In this document: piece by piece, positions 35,104 through 43,608 of the stretch
Layout of the letters: each line of letters begins with the position of its first letter
Position numbering within the stretch: position 1 is the first letter of the stretch
Source: CAZJHX01 sp964545715
GTDB taxonomy: Bacteria > Myxococcota_A > UBA9042 > GCA-2863065
Assembly (NCBI GenBank): GCA_964545715.1
Contig: CAZJHX010000083.1
Coordinates: forward strand, 1 to 47,257
Direction: 5' to 3'
Length of the DNA: 47,257 nt
Notes under the pieces: generated by a model
Databases searched by the model: none
What the model was told of the DNA's origin: nothing
What the model saw: only the letters and a program-made list of their open reading frames with translations
Made by a program: the position numbers and the translations under genes

Positions 35104-35504
35104 CCCTGCCCATCCAGATTGGCCTTCAGCCGCTCTGAGCACTCGGTGCACGGGCACATGGCGCGCAGCATCGAGTAGCTGTAGATGCCCTCGTTGTGGC
35201 CGTCTCCCCACTTGAGGCCGATGGCGTAGCTGCCGATCGGATACGACTCCAGAACTTTGGCGTTGGCGTTGGCCAGTTTGGCCTGCGCGTCGCTGAGGAT
35301 TTGGAACTTGGATTTGCCGTCGCTCTGGTGGATGGGCGGCTTTGCGTGCGCGCTTCTGCACACCGCGCAGGGGCAGATGCGGCGTAGATACGGCAGCGTG
35401 TACGTGCTAACGTGGCCGTCGTTCCAGGTCACGCCGACACGGGTGTCGTTGTCCTCCCATCGGAGGTCGACCGGCTCGGCGTTGGCAGCCCACTCGAAAT
35501 TCAT
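35100..35504 (-). CDS. DUF971-domain protein with paired CPCxxC
   Basis: A 134-aa protein of the DUF971 (GBBH-like N-terminal) family. VDLRWEDNDTRVGVTWNDG leads to LRRICPCAVCRSAH, and a second half repeats the idea with LKWGDGHNEGIYSYSMLRAM then CPCTECSERL. The paired CPCxxC motifs suggest a metal- or Fe-S-binding unit; DUF971 proteins have been linked to Fe-S carrier proteins. There is no signal peptide. ATG 35504 lies 7 nt downstream, on its own strand, of TATAAG in the shared palindrome. Confidence 0.85.
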   Translation of the reverse strand: MNFEWAANAEPVDLRWEDNDTRVGVTWNDGHVSTYTLPYLRRICPCAVCRSAHAKPPIHQSDGKSKFQILSDAQAKLANANAKVLESYPIGSYAIGLKWGDGHNEGIYSYSMLRAMCPCTECSERLKANLDGQG

Positions 35505-35510
35505 GGCGAC

Positions 35511-35520
35511 CCTTATAAGG
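35511..35520. promoter_or_regulatory. Palindromic divergent -10 element
   Basis: CCTTATAAGG is a perfect 10-bp palindrome in the 18-bp gap between the DUF971 ATG (35504, minus) and the aceE ATG (35523, plus). TATAAG reads on both strands: 7 nt before the minus start, 3 nt before ATG 35523, and 9 nt before the in-frame ATG 35529. It is the second such symmetrical promoter in the window. Confidence 0.5.
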
Positions 35521-35522
35521 CA

Positions 35523-38216
35523 ATGAGCATGGGAAAGGTACCACCGAGAACAGAGTTGACGATGCAGCATCGGGATATCGACCCCGATGAGACACGCGAC
35601 TGGCTGGAGTCCTTTGACGCGCTCGAGGCCGAGCACGGCATGGAGCGCGCACACTTCATCCTAAGCGCGCTTCTGAAACGCTCTGAGGTCGAGAACATCG
35701 CGCTGCCGGCGCTGGTGCAGACGCCCTACATCAACACCATCGCCCCCGATCAAGAGCCGGCCTATCCCGGTGACGAGGCGCTGGAGAAGCGTATCCGGCG
35801 TTACATCCGCTGGAACGCGGCCGTGATGGTCGTCAAAGCCAACAAGCACTTCCCCGGCATCGGGGGTCACCTGTCGACATACGCGTCGGCCGCCACGTTG
35901 TACGAGGTGGGCTTCAACCACTTCTTTCGCGGCAAGGACCAGGACGCAGGCGACCAGATCTTCTTCCAGGGGCACGCGTCGCCGGGCATCTATGCGCGCG
36001 CGTTTCTCGAGGGGCGGATCAGCGAAGACCAGATGCTGCACTTCCGCCGCGAGGTGGTGCGTGGGCAGGGGCTGTCCAGTTACCCGCACCCGTGGCTGAT
36101 GCCCGAGTTCTGGGAGTTTCCCACGGTCTCGATGGGGCTGGGTCCTCTGGCGGCGGTCTACCAGGCGCGCTTTAACCGCTATTTGCACGCGCGCGGCCTG
36201 GCCGACACCAGCAACTCCCGCGTCTGGGCGTTTCTAGGCGACGGCGAGTGCGATGAGCCCGAGGCGCTGGGCTGCTTGCAGATCGCGGCGCACGAGGGTC
36301 TCAACAACCTGGTCTTCGTGGTCAACTGCAACCTGCAGCGGCTGGACGGTCCGGTGCGCGGCAACGGCAAGATCATTCAAGAGCTGGAGGCCACGTTCAA
36401 AGGCGCCGGCTGGAACGTGATCAAGGTCGTCTGGGGTCGCGAGTGGGACTCCCTGCTGGCGGCTGACCGCGACGGCGTGCTGATCCGACGGATGGGCGCG
36501 GCGGTCGACGGCGACTACCAGAAATACTCCGTCGAGGCCGGCGGCTACACCCGCGAGCATTTCTTTGGCACCGACCCGCGGCTGCGAGCGCTCGTAGAGC
36601 ACCTGACCGATCAGGACATCCGGCGCCTGCGACGCGGCGGCCACGACTTCCGCAAGGTCTACGCCGCCATGAAGCGCGCGACCACCGAGCCGACCCAGCC
36701 CACCGTCATCCTGGCCAAAACGGTCAAGGGGTGGACCCTGGGTGAGGGCGCCGAGGCGCGCAACGTGGCGCACCAGGCCAAGAAGATGAGCCTGGCCGAG
36801 CTGAAGGTCTTCCGCGACCGGCTGTACCTCGACATCTCGGACAAGGACCTGGAAGACCCGCCGTTCATGCGCTTCCCGGAGAGCAGCGAGCCCTACAAAT
36901 ACATGATGGAGCGGCGTCGCAAGCTGGGCGGATCTTTGCCGCATCGCAAGGTGGTGGCGGTGGACCTGCCGACGCCCAAGATCGACTGGTTCGGCCGCTT
37001 TCTGCAGGGCAGCGGCACCGGCGAGGCGTCGACTACCGGCGTGTTTGCCCGCCTGCTGGCGCAGCTGCTCAACCACAAGGAGCTGGGGCGGCGCATCGTG
37101 CCGATCATCCCCGACGAGGCGCGCACGTTCGGCCTGGACGCGCTCTTCCGCAGCTACGGCATCTACAGCTCGCACGGCCAGCTTTACGAGCCGGTCGACG
37201 CCGCCATGCTGCTGAGCTATCGCGAGGCCAAGGACGGGCAGGTGCTGCAGGAGGGGATCTGCGAGGCGGGCTCCATGGGCAGCTTTATCGCGGCCGGCAC
37301 CAGCTACGCCACCCACGGCGAGCCGACGATTCCCTTCTATATCTTCTACAGCATGTTCGGCTTCCAGCGGACCGCCGACCAGATCTGGGCGGCGGGTGAC
37401 CAGCGGGCGCGCGGCTTCATGATCGGCGCCACGTTCGGCCGCACCACGCTCAACGGCGAGGGGCTGCAGCACGAGGACGGTCACAGCCACTTGATGGCGT
37501 CGACCAACCCGGCGGTGGTCGCCTACGATCCGGCCTATGCATTTGAGATCGCGCTGGTGGTGCAAAAGGGCATCGAGCGCATGCACAAGGACCACGAGGA
37601 CGTGATCTACTACGTCACCGTGCACAACGAGACCTACGTGCAGCCGCCCATGCCCGACGGCGTGGCCCAGGACGTGCTGGACGGCATCTATCTGCTCAAG
37701 CCGGCCGCCAAAAAGACCAAGCTGCGGGCTCAGCTCTTCGGTAGCGGCTCGATCCTCAACGAGGTTCTGCGCGCGCAGGAGATGTTGGCGGAGAAATGGA
37801 AGGTCTCAGCGGACGTCTGGAGCGCCACCAGCTACTCGCAGCTGCGTCGTGACGCGATGAGCTGCGAACGCTGGAATATCATGCACCCCGTCGACAAGCC
37901 GCGCATCCCCAACGTCACCCGGATCCTTGGCGATCTGCAGGGCCCGGTCGTCGCCGCGTCCGACAACATGTGCGCGGTGCCCGACCAGATAGCGCGCTGG
38001 GTGCCCGGCGGCATGCTCAGCTTCGGCACGGACGGCTTCGGCCGCTCGGACACGCGGGCAGCCCTTCGTGAGCACTTTGAGGTCAACGCCGAGCACATCG
38101 CGCTGGGTGTGCTGAAGCGGCTGGCGGACCTTGGCGAGATCAAGCCCACCGTGGTCGCTAAAGCGGTCAAGTCCATGGGGCTGGACGCCGACAAACCCGA
38201 TCCTGCTACGGCTTAA
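35523..38216 (+). CDS. aceE: Pyruvate dehydrogenase E1, homodimeric
   Basis: An 897-aa E1 of the AceE type, close to the 887 aa of E. coli. It decarboxylates pyruvate with TPP and reductively acetylates the lipoyl group of E2. The TPP/Mg motif is FLGDGECDEPEAL through VFVVNCNLQRLDG. Other blocks are FPGIGGHLSTYASAATLYEV, GHASPGIYARAFLEGR, GDQRARGFMIGATFGRTTLN and EGLQHEDGHSHLMASTNP. The start is uncertain among in-frame ATGs at 35523, 35529 and 35562. No aceF or lpd follows; the next gene is an unrelated lipoprotein. The stop is 18 bp before it. Confidence 0.96.
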   Translation: MSMGKVPPRTELTMQHRDIDPDETRDWLESFDALEAEHGMERAHFILSALLKRSEVENIALPALVQTPYINTIAPDQEPAYPGDEALEKRIRRYIRWNAAVMVVKANKHFPGIGGHLSTYASAATLYEVGFNHFFRGKDQDAGDQIFFQGHASPGIYARAFLEGRISEDQMLHFRREVVRGQGLSSYPHPWLMPEFWEFPTVSMGLGPLAAVYQARFNRYLHARGLADTSNSRVWAFLGDGECDEPEALGCLQIAAHEGLNNLVFVVNCNLQRLDGPVRGNGKIIQELEATFKGAGWNVIKVVWGREWDSLLAADRDGVLIRRMGAAVDGDYQKYSVEAGGYTREHFFGTDPRLRALVEHLTDQDIRRLRRGGHDFRKVYAAMKRATTEPTQPTVILAKTVKGWTLGEGAEARNVAHQAKKMSLAELKVFRDRLYLDISDKDLEDPPFMRFPESSEPYKYMMERRRKLGGSLPHRKVVAVDLPTPKIDWFGRFLQGSGTGEASTTGVFARLLAQLLNHKELGRRIVPIIPDEARTFGLDALFRSYGIYSSHGQLYEPVDAAMLLSYREAKDGQVLQEGICEAGSMGSFIAAGTSYATHGEPTIPFYIFYSMFGFQRTADQIWAAGDQRARGFMIGATFGRTTLNGEGLQHEDGHSHLMASTNPAVVAYDPAYAFEIALVVQKGIERMHKDHEDVIYYVTVHNETYVQPPMPDGVAQDVLDGIYLLKPAAKKTKLRAQLFGSGSILNEVLRAQEMLAEKWKVSADVWSATSYSQLRRDAMSCERWNIMHPVDKPRIPNVTRILGDLQGPVVAASDNMCAVPDQIARWVPGGMLSFGTDGFGRSDTRAALREHFEVNAEHIALGVLKRLADLGEIKPTVVAKAVKSMGLDADKPDPATA

Positions 38217-38234
38217 CTGGTACCCTAGCGGCCC

Positions 38235-40085
38235 ATGACGAGAGCGATAACGGTTTCACTGGTTGCCGCGCTGATCTGGGCGGGCTGCAGCCCAACGCCC
38301 GGCCGCGGGGGATCCAGCAAAGATGCCGGTGACGCGACGTCCGATACGGGCGACGTCGACCAGCCCGACGTGAGCGATACCGGCGACACCGGAGATACCG
38401 GGGATACGACCGACACCACGGACACCGGCGACGTCACCGAAGAGACGACCGACACGGACACCGGCCCGGACACCACGGACGACACGGGGACGGATACGGG
38501 TGAGGTGCCGGCGCCGGTCGCGCAGCTGTCGACGGACCTGATCAACTTCGGCTCCGTCAGCAAGGGGGTCACGGCTGAGGAGGCGCTGGAGCTCAGCAAC
38601 GCGGGCACCCTGAATCTCGTCGTCACCGGCGCCACGCTGACCGGCCATCCCGACTACGCGCTGGCGCATGGTGACAGCGCATGGGAGTCGGGTGAGCCCG
38701 TCGTCTTCGACCCGCCCGTGGTGATCGGACCGGACGCCGCCGACACCTTCTTGCTCAGCTACACCCCCAAGGACCACCAGCCCGCCCAGGGCAAGCTGGT
38801 GCTGACGACTAACGACGCGGAGGCCGGCGACCTGACCGTAGAGCTGCGCGCCAATGTGTCGGGTGGCTGTATCGAGCTGAACCCGTCAGAGCTCCACTTC
38901 GGCGCGCAGCAGGTTGGGGACCAGGCCCTCCTGCCCGTGGCCATTCACAACTGCGGCTCGGATCCGCTGACGGTGGCGTCGATCGGCCTGCCGGTGGAGG
39001 CCAACGCCGACTTTGCGCTGGATCTCACCCCGCTTCCCGTTGACCTGCCCGGCGGCGTGAAGCTCGTGCTGCAGCCGGACGAGCAGGCGGTCTTCAACGT
39101 GGCGTTCACCCCCGACGAGTCCAACGACCTGGATCCGGTGACCGGCGAGCCCGACCTGGACAAGACGGTAGTGATCGTCTCCAGCGACGCGTTTGACCCC
39201 AAGCTGGAGCTGCCGGTCGACGGCTTCGGCGTGACCAAGGCGTGCCCCACGGCCGTCGGCGTCATCCTCGAGGGCGGCGAAGTCCTGCCGCAGACAACGC
39301 TGCAGCTGTTCGGCGACCAGAGCTTCGCGCCCACGTCCGCGGTAGTGAAGTGGAAGTGGGAGGTGGACCAGCCCGGCGGCTCGGCCTCGGTGCTGCTGCC
39401 CGACAGCACGTTCCCTAACCCGATCTTCACCGCGGATGTCGCCGGCGAATACCATATCGCCTTGACCGTAACCGACGAAGAGGGCACCAAGTCCTGCATC
39501 CCGTGGAAACAGACGGTGCTGGTCGTCCCGGATGCGGCCATCCACATCGAGCTGCTCTGGCAGACCCCGGGGGACGCGGACGAGACCGACACCGGGCCTG
39601 AGCAGGGCAGCAATCTGGACCTGCACTTTGCCCACGACGCCAAGGCCAAGAACGGCCCGGACATCGACACCGACGGCCAGCCGGACCCGTGGTTCGATGT
39701 CCCGCACGACTGCTTCTGGTTCAACCCGACGCCCAACTGGGGCAGCTTTGACCCCAACGTTGAAGATGACCCGACCCTGGAGCGTCTGGACGACGACGGT
39801 GCGGGCCCGGAGATCATCGCGATGCCGCTGCCCGAGGACACCCTGTATAGGGTGGGCGTCCACTACTGGACGTCCAACGGCTTCGGTCCGGCTTTCGCAA
39901 ACCTGCGCGTCTACATCAACGCCGATCTGGCGCTGCAGACGGCGACGGTGAAGCTGACCGACAAAGATCTGTGGAACGCGGTCACGATCGCGGGCGGTTC
40001 CGGCCAGGTCTCCGCCGTCACGGCGAAGGAGGGCGGCCCCAAAATCACACCCAACTACAAGAATCCGTTCTTCTTCGAGCCCTGA
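38235..40085 (+). CDS. Lipoprotein with ASH-like domains and Thr/Asp linker
   Basis: A 616-aa predicted lipoprotein (AALIWAGC, Cys18). Residues about 30-90 are a low-complexity Asp/Thr/Gly linker (DTGDTGDTGDTTDTTDTGD). Two ASH/choice-of-anchor-D-like modules follow: STDLINFGSVSKGVTAEEAL near 95 and LNPSELHFGAQQVGDQALLP near 215. Next is a PKD-like or beta-sandwich part (AVVKWKWEVDQPGGSASVLL) and a C-terminal domain with DLHFAHDAKAKNG and FDVPHDCFWFNPTPNWG, a pattern I have seen in secreted Myxococcota proteins. It is probably surface-exposed. TACCCT lies 8 nt before the ATG. Confidence 0.8.
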   Translation: MTRAITVSLVAALIWAGCSPTPGRGGSSKDAGDATSDTGDVDQPDVSDTGDTGDTGDTTDTTDTGDVTEETTDTDTGPDTTDDTGTDTGEVPAPVAQLSTDLINFGSVSKGVTAEEALELSNAGTLNLVVTGATLTGHPDYALAHGDSAWESGEPVVFDPPVVIGPDAADTFLLSYTPKDHQPAQGKLVLTTNDAEAGDLTVELRANVSGGCIELNPSELHFGAQQVGDQALLPVAIHNCGSDPLTVASIGLPVEANADFALDLTPLPVDLPGGVKLVLQPDEQAVFNVAFTPDESNDLDPVTGEPDLDKTVVIVSSDAFDPKLELPVDGFGVTKACPTAVGVILEGGEVLPQTTLQLFGDQSFAPTSAVVKWKWEVDQPGGSASVLLPDSTFPNPIFTADVAGEYHIALTVTDEEGTKSCIPWKQTVLVVPDAAIHIELLWQTPGDADETDTGPEQGSNLDLHFAHDAKAKNGPDIDTDGQPDPWFDVPHDCFWFNPTPNWGSFDPNVEDDPTLERLDDDGAGPEIIAMPLPEDTLYRVGVHYWTSNGFGPAFANLRVYINADLALQTATVKLTDKDLWNAVTIAGGSGQVSAVTAKEGGPKITPNYKNPFFFEP

Positions 40086-40139
40086 GCCACACCGACGCCC
40101 AGCTTGCTGGTTAACCAGTTTTACGGTCAACTGCTATGC

Positions 40140-40394
40140 GTGAAAGCCACCATCGAGATCGAGGACGACCTCTTTCGCCGCGCAAAGGCGACAGCTGCGC
40201 TGCAAGGCCGGTCCGTCAAGGCGTATGTGGCCGATGCGCTCCACGCCCAGCTACAGGCGGGCGACGAGGACGGGCGCCCGACAGAACCGGGCTGGCGGAG
40301 CGTCTTCGGGTGCGCTGACGCGGACGCGATCGCCGAGGTGTCAGCGGTGATCGACGCTGAGTTCTCGCGCATCGATCCCGCGACCTGGGAGTGA
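40140..40394 (+). CDS. vapB: VapB-like antitoxin
   Basis: An 84-aa protein with a short N-terminal ribbon-helix-helix-like DNA-binding region (VKATIEIEDDLFRRAKATAA, then GRSVKAYVADAL) and an acidic C-terminal toxin-binding tail, as in VapB antitoxins. GTG 40140 is the best start; the frame is open from 40104, but this is where family homology begins. Its TGA overlaps the GTG of the PIN toxin remnant (GTGA), the usual coupled arrangement. With the toxin broken, it may now act as an orphan regulator or neutralise a related VapC elsewhere. Confidence 0.75.
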   Translation: MKATIEIEDDLFRRAKATAALQGRSVKAYVADALHAQLQAGDEDGRPTEPGWRSVFGCADADAIAEVSAVIDAEFSRIDPATWE

Positions 40395-40569
40395 TACTGG
40401 ATACGAATGCAGTCTCCGCGCTCTCGGCGGGCGACAATGACGTCGCCGTCGCTCTGGGGAGCAACGCGCGGGACGAGCTGCCGGTCACGGGCGTCCGATA
40501 GTGAGTCGGGACCTGCATTTCGATCGCGTTGCGGGCGTCGAGCGCGTTGGTTGGTGTCAGCAAGGGTAG
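40391..40569 (+). pseudogene. vapC: VapC PIN toxin with internal deletion
   Basis: GTG 40391 begins a PIN-domain start, VILDTNAVSALSAGDNDVAV then NARDELPVTGVR, and stops at TAG 40499. After about one codon, in another frame, the typical PIN C-terminus appears: PIVSRDLHFDRVAGVERVGW, then TAG at 40567. A full VapC has about 130-140 residues; roughly 75 central residues, including the middle acidic active-site positions, are gone. The first Asp (LDTN) and the SRDLHFD Asp remain, so both ends are recognisable. The product cannot be an active RNase. Confidence 0.8.
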
Positions 40570-40577
40570 AGAATCGC

Positions 40578-40612
40578 CACACACCCCTACGTGTGTGCAT
40601 ATTTGCTACACT
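40578..40612 (+). promoter_or_regulatory. Inverted repeat and extended -10 promoter
   Basis: CACACAC (40578-40584), 6-nt centre, GTGTGTG (40591-40597) form a perfect inverted repeat. Seven nt further is TGC-TACACT (40604-40612), an extended -10 hexamer. The repeat covers the expected -35 position, so a dimeric activator or repressor could act there. The fusion-protein gene starts 80 nt downstream. Confidence 0.45.
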
Positions 40613-40692
40613 AATTCTGGACAGTCCGTGTGGTCGCGGCGGTGCAGTGCTTCGTTTGTGGGCGTGGCATCGAACTTGCGAAATAGGCCGGC

Positions 40693-43608
40693 ATGGCTAC
40701 ACGACTTACGCTCAAACTCTCGATCCTGTTGTTTGCGACCGTTGCGCTGGCGTCCGAGGACATCGGCGCGGTGCCCGCCGAGCCGCCGCCGCCGATGGGA
40801 TGGGAGGCGACACTGCCCGAGGCGATCGACGGCGTACCGACCAATGGTGTGATCGCGGTCGAGGCGGTCGAGACGTCGAACGGCGGTCAGAACTTCGAAA
40901 AGGACGTGTCCTTCGAGGTGACCGCGGCGAGCGGCGCGGTGCTGCCGGGGGCGTTGGAGTACATGACCAAAGCGCGGCTGCTCGTGTGGCGACCGACGGA
41001 CGGCTTTGACCCCAACACCACGTACACGGCGTCCGTGCACATCGATAACACCTGGATGGAGTGGGGCAACTTCGAGGACATCGCGGGCGACATCACCGTG
41101 ACCACCGGCGACGGTCCTGCCCTGCCGGTCGGGCAGCCCGTGGTCGTGACTGCGACGCCCAGCCAGTTCAACTCCTTCTCGCCATGCCGCAACCCGGCGC
41201 TGATGCTGACGATCGGCAACGATCCCGACGGCCAGCCCAACAACCAGGTGGTCATCGTGGCCGGCAAGAAGAACGACAGCGTGACCTGGCCGCAGAACGG
41301 CGGCTGGCACTTCGCCGCCCGGCCGCAGACGCCGCAGATCTTCGGCAGCTGGAACGACCGCGCCGACCAGTACTGCTTCACGCTGGAGACCCGCAGCCTG
41401 GCCGACGGCTCCAGCATGCTGATCCACCACTGCGAGGAGCACGACCGCCACTTCTTCGACAGCCCGACCCAGCCCTGGTGCGACGACGACGGCACGTTCA
41501 ACTCCGGCGGCGACGCGTTTGTCGGCACCGGCAGCGGCGGGATGATCGGCGGCGGTGAGGTCATCGACAGCACGACCGGTCCAGCGCCGCTGGGCGAGGG
41601 TGGTCCCGGCTGCACCGTGGGCTCGATGGGCTTTGACCCCCCGACACCGGTGACCTTCTTTGTCCTGATCGTCGGGATGCTGGCGCTGCGTCGCCGTCGT
41701 CCCGTCCGCGCCCGCTCGACCGCTGCGTCGCTGGTCGCGCTGAGCCTGGTCGTCATTGCCGGGGCGCCGCTGCCCGCCAACGCCATCGCCCCCGCCGCAG
41801 AGGCGCCGCGCGACATCATGCCGACCAAAACCCTGGTCGTGCCCGACACCATGAGCGGCATCCCGGTGGACGGCCTGATCGTTGTGCAGGCCCAGGTGGT
41901 CGGCTTCGGCGGCTGGCAGACCGAGGTGCTGTTCACGGTCACGGACGCCGACGGCAACGAGCTGACCGGCCAGGTCGAGCATGAGTTCGACCCCCAGATC
42001 ATCGCCTGGCGCCCGGACGCCCTCTTCGAGGCGGGCGCGGTCTACCACGTCGCGCTGACCCTGCAGGACGACATGTGGGACGTGGTCGGCGACGACCTGG
42101 AGTTCGACGTGCAGATCGCGGCCGAGCCGGTCGGCGACTTCGTCCAGCCCGCCCTGCTGGGCGCCACTCCCAGTCGCATGTGCTCGTCTCAGTGCTGCAA
42201 CCCGCAGGTCACGCTGCGCCTGGCGCCCACGGACGAGGGGATGCCGGCCAGCCAGACCGTCTACAAGCTGTACGTGCTGGAGGACTTTGACATCGTCTCG
42301 CAGACCACGGTGTACGTGACGGACGGCGTCGTCACCGGCACCATGTTCTTTCCCGAGGCGCGCGACGAGTACTGCATTCAGGTCACCGCCAGCAGCCTGA
42401 TCGACCCGGAGAACGTGCAGACCTGGGAGTACTGCGAGCAGCACGACCGCCTGTTCTTCGACACCCCGAACCAGCCGCTGTGCGGCATCGGCAGCTTTGG
42501 TTTCATCGACGGTCTGATCGAGCCGGCGCCGAGAGAGGCCGCGGGTTGCACCGCCAGTGGCCGCTCGGGAGCGGGTGCGGCGGCTGTCGTGATGATCTCG
42601 CTGCTGGGGCTGCTTCTGCTGACCGCCCGCCGTCGTCCGATCGTGCTTCTGGCGCTGCTGCTGGTCTCGCGGGCGGCCGTTGCGGACATGCCCATGGGCG
42701 AGGGGGCCGCTGCGCCGCCGGATCCGCCGTACTGGGCCGCCAACCTGCCCGAGCTGGTCGAGGACATCCCCACGGACGGGATCCTGCGCATCAAGGCCTA
42801 CATGGGCGGCTGGGGCAGCGGCGAGACCGCGCCTGACGGGACCGCGCACGTGGACGTGACGGACACCGATGGCGAGCCGGTCGCCGGAGCGCTGACCGTC
42901 GACGAGACGCTGCAGATCATCATCTGGCGGCCCGACGCGCTGCTCGCGGCCAACGCCCAGTACACGGTGTCGGTCTTTTTGGACAACACCTGGACCGAGT
43001 ATCAGCACCCCGACGTGCAGGGCGAGTTTGCGTTTACGACCGCCGATGGTGTCGCGCCGCCGCTTGCCGAGCCCGTGCTGTTCGGCGCCACGCCCAACAA
43101 GAGCTGCAACGCCAAGTGCTGCATGCCGGGCATCCGCCTGCGCTACGACTATCCCGACTCCGAGGACGCGCTGGACGCGCAGTGGGTGATGCTGTCCGCG
43201 CGGTCTTACGACACGGACGGCGCGATGCTCTCGGGCGCCAACCACATCGCGGACGTCATCGATCAGTTTGAGATGACCACCCTGTACGACCAGCAGCAGT
43301 CCGAGTATTGCTTTGAGCTGTTTGCGACCAGCCTGCTGGACGATGAGGTGCGCACCATCGAGTTCTGCGAAGAGCACTCACGCCTGTTCTTCGACAACCC
43401 CGAGCTGCCCTGGTGCACGCCCGAAGACTTCATGAACGAGGACTTCGAGGACGATCACATGACGCCGCCCGTCGTCCCCGGCAAGGGTCGTCGCGGTGAC
43501 ACGCCGGGCTGCACCCTGGGCTCGACCGGGGCCGCCGGCGGCAGCGCCGCGCCCGTATTTCTGCTATTGATCCTGGTCATGATCCGTCGCACTGCCCACG
43601 CTGCATGA
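40693..43608 (+). CDS. Three-unit fused exported protein with internal sorting signals
   Basis: A 971-aa open frame composed of three paralogous units. Each has a signal-peptide-like segment, a beta-rich Cys-containing domain and a MYXO-CTERM-like end. Unit 1: signal ILLFATVALA; GC at Cys307; helix TFFVLIVGMLAL; RRRR. Unit 2: internal signal LVALSLVVIAGAPLPANA near 347-364; GC at Cys619; helix VVMISLLGLLLL; RRR. Unit 3: internal signal VLLALLLVSRAAVA from 651; GC at Cys940; helix FLLLILVMIRR. Shared domain motifs are PxDGxIxVxA, the box WRPDALF/L, a Cys pair (CCNP or CCMP), EYCxxL and CEEHxRLFFD ending PWC. No stop separates the units. A fourth copy follows with ATGA overlap. Likely a polyprotein cut by signal peptidase and a myxosortase-like enzyme; a merger of three genes is the alternative. 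Confidence 0.8.
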   Translation: MATRLTLKLSILLFATVALASEDIGAVPAEPPPPMGWEATLPEAIDGVPTNGVIAVEAVETSNGGQNFEKDVSFEVTAASGAVLPGALEYMTKARLLVWRPTDGFDPNTTYTASVHIDNTWMEWGNFEDIAGDITVTTGDGPALPVGQPVVVTATPSQFNSFSPCRNPALMLTIGNDPDGQPNNQVVIVAGKKNDSVTWPQNGGWHFAARPQTPQIFGSWNDRADQYCFTLETRSLADGSSMLIHHCEEHDRHFFDSPTQPWCDDDGTFNSGGDAFVGTGSGGMIGGGEVIDSTTGPAPLGEGGPGCTVGSMGFDPPTPVTFFVLIVGMLALRRRRPVRARSTAASLVALSLVVIAGAPLPANAIAPAAEAPRDIMPTKTLVVPDTMSGIPVDGLIVVQAQVVGFGGWQTEVLFTVTDADGNELTGQVEHEFDPQIIAWRPDALFEAGAVYHVALTLQDDMWDVVGDDLEFDVQIAAEPVGDFVQPALLGATPSRMCSSQCCNPQVTLRLAPTDEGMPASQTVYKLYVLEDFDIVSQTTVYVTDGVVTGTMFFPEARDEYCIQVTASSLIDPENVQTWEYCEQHDRLFFDTPNQPLCGIGSFGFIDGLIEPAPREAAGCTASGRSGAGAAAVVMISLLGLLLLTARRRPIVLLALLLVSRAAVADMPMGEGAAAPPDPPYWAANLPELVEDIPTDGILRIKAYMGGWGSGETAPDGTAHVDVTDTDGEPVAGALTVDETLQIIIWRPDALLAANAQYTVSVFLDNTWTEYQHPDVQGEFAFTTADGVAPPLAEPVLFGATPNKSCNAKCCMPGIRLRYDYPDSEDALDAQWVMLSARSYDTDGAMLSGANHIADVIDQFEMTTLYDQQQSEYCFELFATSLLDDEVRTIEFCEEHSRLFFDNPELPWCTPEDFMNEDFEDDHMTPPVVPGKGRRGDTPGCTLGSTGAAGGSAAPVFLLLILVMIRRTAHAA

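Noticed and set aside
36234..37625. A 463-codon minus-strand frame
   Set aside because: Antisense to aceE, which is a clear complete enzyme.
40606..43377. A 923-codon minus-strand open frame
   Set aside because: Antisense shadow of the three-unit gene; composition is Arg/Gln/His/Ala-rich with no recognisable motif.
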